NCBI GenBank assembly: GCA_040902855.1
Contig: JBBDWN010000163.1
Location: 1-13,130 of the forward strand
Length of the DNA: 13,130 nucleotides
Source: DATHWB01 sp040902855
GTDB lineage: Bacteria; Actinomycetota; Acidimicrobiia; Spongiisociales; ZC4RG35
Reading direction: 5' to 3'
The translations under genes and the position numbers were made by a program. Of the stretch, positions 6,457 to 13,130 are shown one piece after another. The number at the start of each line of letters is the position of its first letter. Position 1 is the stretch's first letter. A model generated the notes under the pieces. The model did no database searches, was not told the origin of the DNA, and saw only the letters and a list, made by a program, of their open reading frames with translations.

Positions 6457-7367
6457 CAGGAGCCGGCCAGGATCTGGCCGAGCAGGGTGAGCTCGTCGGT
6501 GGCGCTTCCCAACACCTGATATTCGGAGATGTCGCGAATGGCATCGAGATTCTCGGCGAGTTCCTCGACGGTCGGTACGACGGCCTTGCCTGCGAACCAT
6601 CCTTGGTTGACCCCGACGAAGAACCGGGCATACCGGCCGCCGCCTGCCGAGAATATCTCGTGGGTGTACTCGTTGGCCTCAGAGCAGAGGTAGACGACCA
6701 TCGGCATCACCTGGTCGGGGTCGACGAGATCGGCGAAGGGTCCAAGCAGATCCTCGGTCATCCGGGTCCGGGCGACTGGAGCGATGACGTTGGACTTGAT
6801 GCCGTATTTCATCCCTTCGATGGCGAGGACGTTCGAGAGCCCGACCAGGCCCATCTTCGCCGCGCCGTAGTTCGCCTGACCGAAGTTGCCCAGGATCCCG
6901 GCATTCGATGCCGCGAAGACGAACCGTCCGTACCCGGCGTCCTTCATGCGACGGAAGGCCGGTTGCGAGACGTAGAAGGCCCCGCGCAGATGAACATCGA
7001 GCACGGCTTCGATCTCGTCGAGCGCCATGTTGGCGAAGCTCCTGTCCCGCAGGATCCCGGCGTTGTTGACGACGATGTCGACCGATCCGAAGGAGTCGAT
7101 GGCGGCTTGGACGATTGCCTCTCCCGATTCGGGGGTCGAGACAGAGTCGTAATTGGCGACCGCCTCGCCGCCCGCGCCGACGATCTCGTCTGTGACAACG
7201 TCGGCAGCCCTGGTTCCTCCGCCTGAGCCGTCGACCGAACCACCGAGGTCATTCACGACCACCCGTGCCCCCCGTCGGGCGAGTTCGATGGCGTAGGTGC
7301 GGCCGAGCCCACCGCCGGCGCCGGTGACGACCGCGGTGCGGCCATCGAAACTGATCGGATCTGACAT
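6456..7367 (-). CDS. SDR-family (3R)-hydroxyacyl-CoA dehydrogenase (MFE-2/17beta-HSD4-like)
   Basis: 303 residues, matching the dehydrogenase domain of peroxisomal multifunctional enzyme type 2, which oxidises (3R)-hydroxyacyl-CoA to 3-ketoacyl-CoA with NAD. Visible are the cofactor motif TGAGGGLG (15-22), Asp40 after the second strand (NDLGG), which favours NAD over NADP, NNAG (101-104), DVHLRGAF (124-131) as in MFE-2, Ser154 (AASNAG) and the catalytic pair Tyr167/Lys171 (YGAAK). A C-terminal extension after residue 240 also follows MFE-2-like SDRs. ATG 7367 is the start: a GGAGG lies 6 nt upstream and MSDPISFDGRTAVVTG is the family N-terminus. The frame is open further upstream into the acyl-CoA dehydrogenase gene, but that part is out of frame with it and meaningless. 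The gap to the preceding stop is 20 bp, and its own stop overlaps the MaoC start. Confidence 0.9.
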   Translation of the reverse strand: MSDPISFDGRTAVVTGAGGGLGRTYAIELARRGARVVVNDLGGSVDGSGGGTRAADVVTDEIVGAGGEAVANYDSVSTPESGEAIVQAAIDSFGSVDIVVNNAGILRDRSFANMALDEIEAVLDVHLRGAFYVSQPAFRRMKDAGYGRFVFAASNAGILGNFGQANYGAAKMGLVGLSNVLAIEGMKYGIKSNVIAPVARTRMTEDLLGPFADLVDPDQVMPMVVYLCSEANEYTHEIFSAGGGRYARFFVGVNQGWFAGKAVVPTVEELAENLDAIRDISEYQVLGSATDELTLLGQILAGS

Positions 7368-7373
7368 GTTGGT

Positions 7374-7378
7374 CCTCC
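7374..7378 (-). promoter_or_regulatory. Shine-Dalgarno site fixing the SDR start
   Basis: GGAGG on the minus strand, 6 nt before ATG 7367. It decides the start of the SDR gene. It also shows that internal operon genes here use Shine-Dalgarno sites, unlike the first genes of transcripts. Confidence 0.8.
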
Positions 7379-7387
7379 GTCGTCTGG

Positions 7388-8536
7388 TCAGAGCCCGAGG
7401 CTCTTGCCGATGATTTCTTTCATGATCTCGGTCGTACCGCCATAGATCGTCTGGACGCGCGCATCCCGATAGGCACGCGCGATCGGGTATTCCTCCATGT
7501 AGCCCCAGCCCCCGAAGAACTGGAGGCACGAGTCGATCACACGCTTTTCGAGTTCGGTTGCCCACCACTTCGCCTTGGCGGCGTCTTCGGCCGTCAGCGC
7601 ACCCTCGTTCAGGAGCAAGACCTGACGATCGAGGAACGTCTGGGTCACGTCCAGTTCGGTCCTGAGCTCGGCCATGCGGTGTTTGACCGCCTGGTTATGG
7701 CCGATGGCGGATCCGAATGCCTTCCGTTCGAGGATGTAGTCCATGGTCCAAAGGAAGGCCTGTTGGGCGTGAGCCAAAGACCCGACCGCCAGCGACAGCC
7801 GTTCCTGAGGGAGATTGCGGACCAGTTGATAGAAGCCCTGACCCTCCTCACCAAGCCGGTTCGCGACCGGCACCCGCACGTCTTGGAAGAACAACTCGGC
7901 CGTGTCCTGGGCATGCAGTCCGATCTTTTCGAGGTTGCGACCACGCGAGAAGCCCTCCATGCCTTCCTCTATGACGAGCAGGCTCATTCCGGCGTGACGC
8001 TGGGTCGGGTCGGTCTTGACCGCAGTGATCACGACGTCGGAGTTGATTCCGTTGGTGATGAAAGTCTTCGAACCGTTCACGACGTAGTCGTCGCCGTCTC
8101 GAATCGCAGTGGTCGCGATACCCGCGAGATCGGATCCTGCCCCCGGTTCGGTCATGGCGATTGCAGCCATCGACTCCCCGGAGGCAAGACCTGGCAGCCA
8201 GCGCTCCTTTTGTTCGTCGTTCGCCAGATGCAGGAAGTACGGCAGGGCGACATCGTTATGGAGGGTGATGCACATTCCGGCGCCCATCACGTCAGCGCGC
8301 ATGACCTCTTCGCCGATGACGGCGTTGAACCGAAAGTCCGCCACTCCACCGCCACCGAACTCCTCCGGGATCGCCATGCCGACCAGACCCTGTTGTCCCG
8401 CCTGGCGAAACATCGCCTTGTCCACTTTGCCTTCGGCTTCCCATCGGTCCCGATGAGGCACGACCTCGGCCGCCATGAATCCTGCGACGGTGTCCCGGAA
8501 CAACTCGTGTTCGGGTTCGTAGAGATCACGACGCAT
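7388..8536 (-). CDS. Acyl-CoA dehydrogenase, long-chain (LCAD) type
   Basis: 382 residues, normal for this FAD enzyme, which oxidises acyl-CoA to trans-2-enoyl-CoA and passes electrons to ETF. Visible are the FAD/substrate-binding segments AMTEPGAGSDLAG (127-139) and GSKTFITNG (155-163), plus FGGWGYMEEYPIARAYRDAR (341-360). The position that carries the catalytic Glu in medium-chain enzymes (YEGT) is Gly here (YGGT, 365-368). Glu245 in NLPQERL matches the alternative catalytic Glu of LCAD and isovaleryl-CoA dehydrogenase. That points to long- or branched-chain substrates; it is inferred from the family. The start is ATG 8536, sharing its A with the TetR stop (TGATG) and preceded by GAGGAG 8 nt upstream. 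An upstream in-frame start that would add 14 residues lies inside the TetR gene and is less likely. It is the first enzyme gene of the operon. Confidence 0.92.
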   Translation of the reverse strand: MRRDLYEPEHELFRDTVAGFMAAEVVPHRDRWEAEGKVDKAMFRQAGQQGLVGMAIPEEFGGGGVADFRFNAVIGEEVMRADVMGAGMCITLHNDVALPYFLHLANDEQKERWLPGLASGESMAAIAMTEPGAGSDLAGIATTAIRDGDDYVVNGSKTFITNGINSDVVITAVKTDPTQRHAGMSLLVIEEGMEGFSRGRNLEKIGLHAQDTAELFFQDVRVPVANRLGEEGQGFYQLVRNLPQERLSLAVGSLAHAQQAFLWTMDYILERKAFGSAIGHNQAVKHRMAELRTELDVTQTFLDRQVLLLNEGALTAEDAAKAKWWATELEKRVIDSCLQFFGGWGYMEEYPIARAYRDARVQTIYGGTTEIMKEIIGKSLGL

Positions 8537-9147
8537 CAGACGGACTCCTCGATCAGTGACGTGAACACGGATTTCCAACGGTCGATTACTTGCTCCTGGC
8601 GATGCTCGTCAGTGCGGAGGATCGTCGTGAGCGCCGCGCCGCGCATGAACTGAAGGGTGAGTTCGATTCCCTCAGCGAACGCCGGCCGGGAGGCGGCGGA
8701 CTCGCCAAACAGATGCACCATTGCGAGGTCGAGTTCACGCCGCAGCGACCGTTCGAAGCCGAGAACGGCAACGCGCAGATCGTCATCGGTTCGCGACGCC
8801 GCCCACAACTCGAGCGTCGCGGTGAACAGCGGTCCGGTGAAGGTCTCCCAGAGCAGGTCGATGGCCTGGGATGTGCGATCAGGACTGTCGTCGAGGGCGG
8901 CTGCCCTGGTCACGAGGTTGGCTCCCCGCTGTTCGGCCAGATGGCGGACGGCAGCCACGAGGAGGTCCGTCTTCGATCCGAAGTGATGCATGAGTGCGCC
9001 GCGGCTCATCCCGGCGCGCTCTTGGACCGCAGCCGTCGTGGTCCCTGCGTAGCCCCGTTCGATCAGACACTCGACCGTGGCATCGAGCACCCGAGACCGG
9101 GTCTCCGCAGAGCGGGATTCTTGGGTTCGCCGGAAGGGAATCGACAC
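8536..9147 (-). CDS. TetR/AcrR-family transcriptional regulator of the acyl-CoA operon
   Basis: 203 residues. The N-terminal DNA-binding domain spans roughly 13-63, with helix-turn-helix TTTAAVQERAGMSRGALMHHF (two runs, 36-46 and 47-56) followed by the typical GSKTDLL. The C-terminal ligand and dimer domain (about 70-203) has no family I can name. Being the first gene of an operon with three acyl-CoA enzymes, it is probably a repressor released by an acyl-CoA or a related lipid; that is inference from context. The start is GTG 9147, because the -10 box TACGGT ends 7 nt upstream and nothing upstream extends the protein sensibly. A palindrome resembling TetR-family operators lies next to the promoter -35 box, so autoregulation is likely. 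Its TGA overlaps the ATG of the acyl-CoA dehydrogenase by one base. Confidence 0.9.
   Translation of the reverse strand: MSIPFRRTQESRSAETRSRVLDATVECLIERGYAGTTTAAVQERAGMSRGALMHHFGSKTDLLVAAVRHLAEQRGANLVTRAAALDDSPDRTSQAIDLLWETFTGPLFTATLELWAASRTDDDLRVAVLGFERSLRRELDLAMVHLFGESAASRPAFAEGIELTLQFMRGAALTTILRTDEHRQEQVIDRWKSVFTSLIEESV
8545..8550 (-). promoter_or_regulatory. Shine-Dalgarno site of the acyl-CoA dehydrogenase gene
   Basis: GAGGAG on the minus strand, 8 nt before ATG 8536 and inside the end of the TetR gene. It supports the 382-residue form rather than the longer one. Confidence 0.65.
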
Positions 9148-9154
9148 CTCGCGA

Positions 9155-9183
9155 ACCGTACCGATACGCCCCGATCGTCACAA
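9155..9183 (-). promoter_or_regulatory. Promoter of the TetR-acyl-CoA operon
   Basis: On the minus strand a -35-like TTGTGA (9178-9183) and a -10 TACGGT (9155-9160) are separated by 17 bp. The -10 box ends 7 nt before the GTG start at 9147. This is the best two-box promoter in the window and predicts a leaderless operon mRNA. Confidence 0.65.
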
Positions 9184-9201
9184 ACCGAACGGTCGGTCGG
9201 T
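9184..9201. promoter_or_regulatory. Putative TetR operator
   Basis: A near-perfect palindrome ACCGAACGGTCGGT (9184-9197) is symmetric at 12 of 14 positions, in the form ACCGAnCGnTCGGT. It is followed directly by a further CGGT repeat. It abuts the upstream edge of the -35 box of the operon promoter. Length and symmetry fit TetR-family operators. That it is bound by the adjacent TetR is inference. Confidence 0.55.
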
Positions 9202-9215
9202 ATCTCGCGAGGGAT

Positions 9216-10937
9216 CTAGCCCGTCAGGCCGAGCGCACGCGCGAGGAACGACGCCATGGCATCGCGACCCACAGTGGCGCTCGGGCAGTAGTTAAGCGGA
9301 TCCGTCGAGCACCCGGTGGTCACTCCAGCGGCCAGGATCCCTTCGGCGGATCCGGCGTACCAGGCGTCGATAGGAACGTCTGCGAACGCTCCGGTGGAAG
9401 CCACTTCGTCCAACGAGTCGAAGGCTCGCGTCAGGAACACGGCCATCTCCGCCCGGGTCACCCCGGCATTCGGCCGGAAGGTCCCGTCTCCGTATCCGAC
9501 GGAAATACCCAACTCGGCCAGGCGATCGACGAACGGCGCGTACCAGGCGAGTGGCGAGACATCTGTGAAGGTTCCCGTCACCGATGCGCTCGTGGTGTCG
9601 CCGATGGCGCGCAGGAGGAATGCCGCCATCTCGGCCCGGCTCACGCCCAGACCCGGGCAGTAACGATCGGTAGTGGCGTTGCAGCCGAGGCTCACGCCGA
9701 CGCCGGCGATCGCCTCGATCGCCGCTTCGTGGATGTTGCCGTTGTCGTCGATGAAGCGCTCGGCGACCGCGTCACCGCTGACTGCAAGCGTGAACGCAGA
9801 GCCGTCGTAGGACACGACCTCGACCGTCACACCGCGCACCGAGAACGAAGACCCGACTCCGTGGACGTGCGCCCCCGTGAACGGCTCGGTCGGTGCCGGA
9901 ATTTGTGAGGTCCTCCGCTGGACGCCCCAGCAGGTTCCGTCCGTCGGCTGCTGACACGCCGCCCCCGTCTGGTCGATGTGATACACCTCGATCCCCTCGA
10001 ACGGGACTCCCCCATCGAAGGAAGTCCGCACACGGGCTCCGAGGACGTCGTAGACCCCAAGCGGACCGTCGGTGGGCAGCACCAGCATCTCCGACGCACC
10101 ACCGAACCCCAGTGGTGCCAGCCGGTAGGTGACCGTGCCGCCACGATGGAAACTCACTTTCGACGGATGGAGCCATCCAGCCGCGTAGCGGTTCACGGCC
10201 AAGGTCCCGATATCCAAGTCGTTGCTGTCGCCGCCGCTCATCACATCCATGGCGTTGTCGTACTCGTAGACGAGACCGTTGAGGAACGTGAGCTCACCCC
10301 CGTACGAGTGCGGAAAAGAGATGGCGTGGCCGATCTCGTGAGCGACTGTGCGAAGCGCGGGAGGCTTGCCATTCACGGAGGTCACGGTGGCGCCTCCGAG
10401 AACGGCGAACCTGCTGTTCTCCGGATAGGTCGTCGCGCAGTCCGCCGCCACCTCACACCAGAAGCCTGCGGTGGCGAGACCGCCTGCGTAATTTGCGTCG
10501 ACGACGATGAGGGCGCCCCGAGAAGTGCCGGACGCAGCCGAAGATACGTTCGAACGGCACTCGGGGTGCGTGTCGAAGGGCTCGTGCGGCCACCCCGTCG
10601 TCCCACCCGGCACTGTTCCCCCCGGCTGGAAGAGCGGCCGATATATCCCGTCGGACATCCACATGAAGTAGGGATCGATCTCGGCGTTGAGCAGATCGGT
10701 CACTGTCTGGGGATCGAGAACGAGATCGCCGTTCGACGTGTCACAGATCCACACCTCCCAGGTGTCGATCCCGCTCGAATACACACGGACCTGGTCGGTG
10801 TAGGCGGCGAGATCGAGAGCGTCTGCGCCGTATGGGTCCACCGCAGCAACGGCCACCCCTGGCACGACCATCATCACCGCGACGAGAGCGGAACCGAGCC
10901 TGAGTTTGGACTTCAAGATTCCCCCATCACTTTGCAC
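9216..10937 (-). CDS. Secreted zinc metalloprotease (M6/M11-like) with three C-terminal SLH repeats
   Basis: 573 residues. A signal peptide covers about residues 1-32 (KSKLRLG, hydrophobic core, AVAA). The protease domain carries HEIGHAISFPH (200-210), with zinc ligands His200, His204 and His210 and general base Glu201, followed by a Met-turn-like AMDVMSGG (229-236). NRYAAGWL (249-256) and GIEVYHIDQ (315-323) recall M11 gametolysin and M6 peptidases. Three SLH repeats follow, near 391-443, 455-506 and 517-570, with SRAEMAAFL, TRAEMAVFL and GRDAMASFL cores. SLH repeats usually anchor proteins to cell-wall polymers, so this is probably an exported, envelope-bound protease. Six Cys around SLH repeats 1 and 3 and the protease domain may form disulfides. 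The start is GTG 10937; TTG 10916, with GGGGGA just upstream, is a possible alternative that also keeps the signal peptide. The substrate is unknown. Confidence 0.85.
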   Translation of the reverse strand: MQSDGGILKSKLRLGSALVAVMMVVPGVAVAAVDPYGADALDLAAYTDQVRVYSSGIDTWEVWICDTSNGDLVLDPQTVTDLLNAEIDPYFMWMSDGIYRPLFQPGGTVPGGTTGWPHEPFDTHPECRSNVSSAASGTSRGALIVVDANYAGGLATAGFWCEVAADCATTYPENSRFAVLGGATVTSVNGKPPALRTVAHEIGHAISFPHSYGGELTFLNGLVYEYDNAMDVMSGGDSNDLDIGTLAVNRYAAGWLHPSKVSFHRGGTVTYRLAPLGFGGASEMLVLPTDGPLGVYDVLGARVRTSFDGGVPFEGIEVYHIDQTGAACQQPTDGTCWGVQRRTSQIPAPTEPFTGAHVHGVGSSFSVRGVTVEVVSYDGSAFTLAVSGDAVAERFIDDNGNIHEAAIEAIAGVGVSLGCNATTDRYCPGLGVSRAEMAAFLLRAIGDTTSASVTGTFTDVSPLAWYAPFVDRLAELGISVGYGDGTFRPNAGVTRAEMAVFLTRAFDSLDEVASTGAFADVPIDAWYAGSAEGILAAGVTTGCSTDPLNYCPSATVGRDAMASFLARALGLTG

Positions 10938-11036
10938 AACTCACTCACGTCGGCATGGCCCCACGCATCTTGAGCAATCCGCGATCGCCTGCCGGATGCC
11001 CCGGACGCAACTCCACGTTACCTACGATCCGAAGCC
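10938..11036. other. Divergent intergenic region, protease/esterase
   Basis: These 99 bp separate the protease gene (leftward) from the esterase gene (rightward). Apart from the esterase -10 box I see no convincing promoter, operator or hairpin. A TAACGT (11015-11020 on the minus strand) could serve the protease gene but would leave a leader of about 70 nt, and it has no -35. Confidence 0.4.
11023..11028 (+). promoter_or_regulatory. -10 box for the esterase mRNA
   Basis: TACGAT (TAnnnT) ends 8 nt before ATG 11037, with no Shine-Dalgarno sequence in the gap. This is consistent with leaderless initiation. No -35 is visible. Confidence 0.5.
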
Positions 11037-11672
11037 ATGACGGAGACAACGGACGTCGCCAGGCTGAATGCCGGCATCGTGGCCATGCTCACGGGCAAGC
11101 CGGACCCGTGGGACGTCCCGGTGGCCGAACTGCGCCTCGCCCGGGACGAGGGCAGATCCGTCTTCGGGGAACTCCGAATCTCTGCTCGTGCCGAGAATGA
11201 CGTCCTGGACACGCCAGTCGGCAAGCTTCCGACCAGGGTGTTCCGACCGGAAGGAGATCCCGCCGGTCTCTACCTCCATTTCCACGGCGGAGGCTGGGTG
11301 CTCGGTGACGTCCACCATCAAGACTCCCGGTTGCAGCGACTGGCAGACACCACGAACCAGGTGGTGNNNNNNNNNNNNNNNNNNNNNNNNNNNNNNNNNN
11401 NNNNNNNNNNNNNNNNNNNNNNNNNNNNNNNNNNNNNNNNNNNNNNNNNNNNNNNNNNNNNNNNNNCCCCGGCGATCTTCACGGTCGGTACCAACGATCC
11501 ACTCCTCGACGACTCGCTCTTCATGGCCGAGCGGTGGAAGGCCGCGAGGAATGAGACCGAACTCCAGGTTTTCGCAGACGCGCCCCACGCGTTCGACGCC
11601 TTCGACCTCGACATCGCCGACCAGGCGCTTGGGAGGATCAACCGCTTCCTGGCAGAACGTGTCGCCGGGTGA
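11037..11672 (+). CDS. Alpha/beta-hydrolase esterase, HSL family, interrupted by an assembly gap
   Basis: The left part ends with YLHFHGGGWVLGDVHHQDSR, which carries the HGGGW oxyanion-hole motif of hormone-sensitive-lipase-type esterases. The right part holds the catalytic Asp motif FTVGTNDPLLDDS and the catalytic His motif PHAFDAF. The family hydrolyses short-chain carboxylic esters. The middle, with the expected YRLAPE and the nucleophile GDSAG, is hidden by 100 Ns (11367-11466). Family members are usually about 300 residues or longer; only about 177 are readable here. The gap should therefore hide well over the 33 codons it represents, perhaps 100 or more. The two sides happen to be in the same frame, but that means little if the N count is a placeholder. 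The start is ATG 11037 with a -10 box 8 nt upstream. The 3' end touches malQ. Confidence 0.8.
   Translation: MTETTDVARLNAGIVAMLTGKPDPWDVPVAELRLARDEGRSVFGELRISARAENDVLDTPVGKLPTRVFRPEGDPAGLYLHFHGGGWVLGDVHHQDSRLQRLADTTNQVVXXXXXXXXXXXXXXXXXXXXXXXXXXXXXXXXXXPAIFTVGTNDPLLDDSLFMAERWKAARNETELQVFADAPHAFDAFDLDIADQALGRINRFLAERVAG
11367..11466. other. Assembly gap (100 Ns)
   Basis: Exactly 100 unresolved bases, the usual placeholder for a scaffold gap of unknown size. It falls inside the esterase gene and hides its nucleophile region. Confidence 0.98.
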
Positions 11673-11695
11673 TCCGGCGATCAGCCGCCACTCCA

Positions 11696-11701
11696 TATAC
11701 T
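11696..11701 (+). promoter_or_regulatory. -10 box upstream of malQ
   Basis: TATACT, one base from the TATAAT consensus, lies 21 nt before the TTG at 11723. It would give a short leader of about 14 nt. No -35 hexamer stands out. It sits just past the esterase stop, so malQ may have its own promoter even though the two genes are almost contiguous. Confidence 0.45.
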
Positions 11702-11722
11702 CCTGAACCCATCGGACACACG

Positions 11723-13130
11723 TTGCCAGGATCCCCTCCACTTTTCCGCTCCGGCGGCATCCTCCTCCATCCGACCAGCCTGCCGGGAACGGGGATCGGC
11801 GACACCGGCCCCTCCGCCCGTCGCTTCGCGGGTGTGGTGGCCGAAATGGGGCTTCGTTGGTGGCAGATGCTGCCGATCGGACCGACCGGTTATGGAGACT
11901 CGCCCTACCAGTCCCCCTCGACGTTCGCCGGGAACCCCCTGCTCATCTCGCTCGATGACCTGGCACGGGACGGCCTTCTGGACGCCGACGAGATAGAAGC
12001 TGACTTCCCCACCGATGAAATCGACTTCGGAGCGGTCATACCGTGGAAGCGCGAACTCCTCGACCGGGCGGCGCAGAGATTCTCGGCACGTCCGGCGCCG
12101 GCGTCGTTCGACCAGTTCCTGGACACGCACATGGACACCTGGCTGGACGACTTCTCGGTCTTCACCGCGCTCAAGCGGGCACAGGCGCTCCGGCCATGGT
12201 GGGAATGGGAAGGCGACATTCGGCGGCGACGACCCGCCGCCCTGCGGAGAGCGACAGCCGAGCTCGCAGAGAGCATCCTGACGGTGAAGATCGAGCAGTA
12301 CCTCTTCGACCGAGGATTCCGACTCTTGCGAAGTCGCTGCGGAGACCTCGGTATCTCGCTCATCGGCGACATCCCCATCTTCGTCGCCCACGACTCGGCC
12401 GACGTGTGGGCCAACCCCTCGCTCTTTCACCTCGACGGTCGCGGCAACCCGACCGTGGTCGCCGGTGTGCCGCCCGACTACTTCTCGGCAACGGGGCAGC
12501 GATGGGGAAACCCGCTCTACAACTGGGATCGACACGTCGAGACCGGCTTTGCGTGGTGGACCGACCGAATGCGGCGAATGTTCGACCTTTTCGACCTCGT
12601 CCGCATCGATCACTTCCGCGGGTTCTCGGCGTCGTGGCACATCCCGGCCGCCGAGCCCACCGCCGAGAACGGTGAGTGGGTCGCGGCCCCAGGCAAGGAG
12701 CTCTTCGCACACCTCGAGTCCGTCTTCGGCGACCTTCCCGTCATCGCAGAGGATCTCGGCTTGATCACCCCCGAGGTCGAGGAGCTCCGCGACGAATTCG
12801 GCCTTCCCGGCATGAAGGTTCTCCAGTTCGGGTTCGGCACCGAGAGTGCGCACGCCATCGACCAGTTCCGCGAGCACGTGGTCGCGTACACGGGCACCCA
12901 TGACAACGACACCGCGCAGGGATGGTTCGCCAGCGACGACCCCACGCGCATCGCGGAAAGGGAAACCGCCATGACCGCCCTCGGGAGTGACGGCTCCGAC
13001 TTCGCCTCCGATCTGATCGACGGAGTGTTCGAGTCGGTGGCGGCGATCGCCATCGCGCCGCTTCAAGACGTCCTGTCCCTCGGCAGCGAGGCGCGAATGA
13101 ACACACCCGGGATCGAGGCGGGGAACTGGC
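11723..13130 (+). CDS. malQ: 4-alpha-glucanotransferase (amylomaltase), partial at the window edge
   Basis: About 469 residues are readable, with no stop before the window ends. GH77 enzymes move alpha-1,4-glucan segments between maltodextrins in cytosolic maltose and glycogen metabolism. Motifs in order are SGGILLHPTSLPG near the N-terminus, GPTGYGDSPYQSPSTFAGNP (near residues 54-73), IGDIPIFVAHDSADVW and the catalytic set: nucleophile Asp296 (RIDHFRG), acid/base Glu343 (IAEDLG) and Asp394 (GTHDND). These lie close to the Thermus aquaticus positions 293, 340 and 395. The sequence ends at RMNTPG and GNW, which are near the family C-terminus, so only a few tens of residues should be missing. 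The start is uncertain. TTG 11723 gives a family-like N-terminus; GTG 11669 overlaps the esterase stop as GTGA and would add 18 residues. The enzyme call is firm. Confidence 0.93.
   Translation, partial: MPGSPPLFRSGGILLHPTSLPGTGIGDTGPSARRFAGVVAEMGLRWWQMLPIGPTGYGDSPYQSPSTFAGNPLLISLDDLARDGLLDADEIEADFPTDEIDFGAVIPWKRELLDRAAQRFSARPAPASFDQFLDTHMDTWLDDFSVFTALKRAQALRPWWEWEGDIRRRRPAALRRATAELAESILTVKIEQYLFDRGFRLLRSRCGDLGISLIGDIPIFVAHDSADVWANPSLFHLDGRGNPTVVAGVPPDYFSATGQRWGNPLYNWDRHVETGFAWWTDRMRRMFDLFDLVRIDHFRGFSASWHIPAAEPTAENGEWVAAPGKELFAHLESVFGDLPVIAEDLGLITPEVEELRDEFGLPGMKVLQFGFGTESAHAIDQFREHVVAYTGTHDNDTAQGWFASDDPTRIAERETAMTALGSDGSDFASDLIDGVFESVAAIAIAPLQDVLSLGSEARMNTPGIEAGNW

Noticed and set aside
7368..7568. 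N-terminal extension of the SDR protein
   Set aside because: It overlaps the end of the acyl-CoA dehydrogenase gene in another frame. ATG 7367 has a GGAGG at good spacing and the family N-terminus.
11681..13066. 461-codon open frame on the minus strand
   Set aside because: It lies antisense to malQ, which has all its catalytic motifs. The reverse product is Arg/Glu-rich and shows no domain.

Overview
This is a GC-rich stretch of an actinobacterial genome and probably comes from a member of the class Acidimicrobiia. The evidence is the high GC, the frequent GTG starts, the -10 boxes placed for leaderless mRNAs, and a secreted protease carrying three C-terminal SLH repeats of a style common in that class. 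The class assignment is inference. One run of exactly 100 Ns (11367-11466) shows that this is draft or metagenome-assembled sequence.

Layout. At the left, 1-64 holds two hairpins that probably end the leftward 6-phosphofructokinase gene (65-1144). That gene diverges from an S9-family peptidase gene (from 1204). The peptidase reading frame is cut by an in-frame TGA at 2908-2910. The rest of its catalytic domain, with the Asp and His of the triad, continues in the same frame to 3144, where its stop overlaps the start of thiamine pyrophosphokinase (3141-3767). Thiamine pyrophosphokinase converges on, and overlaps by 10 bp, a D-2-hydroxyacid dehydrogenase of the glyoxylate/hydroxypyruvate reductase type (3758-4720). 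That gene diverges from an L,D-transpeptidase lipoprotein (4769-5560).

Next comes a leftward four-gene operon read from 9147 to 5596: TetR regulator, long-chain-type acyl-CoA dehydrogenase, SDR (3R)-hydroxyacyl-CoA dehydrogenase and MaoC-type (hydratase 2) enoyl-CoA hydratase. The genes are joined by TGATG overlaps or a 20 bp gap. Together the three enzymes could take an acyl-CoA to a 3-ketoacyl-CoA through the (3R)-hydroxy intermediate, as in the peroxisomal MFE-2 route. No thiolase is present. A good promoter and a TetR-like palindrome lie directly upstream.

At the right are a leftward secreted zinc metalloprotease with SLH repeats (9216-10937), a divergent HSL-family esterase whose core, including the nucleophile, is lost in the N gap (11037-11672), and 4-alpha-glucanotransferase MalQ (from about 11723), which runs off the window edge.

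No stretch over 300 bases lacks a gene apart from what the N gap hides. I found no RNA genes, CRISPR arrays, insertion sequences or attachment sites. I do not see a clearly new system. The items most worth a second look are the interrupted S9 peptidase, the compact R-specific beta-oxidation operon with its operator, the Asn in the nucleotide loop of phosphofructokinase, and the consistent leaderless promoter architecture.
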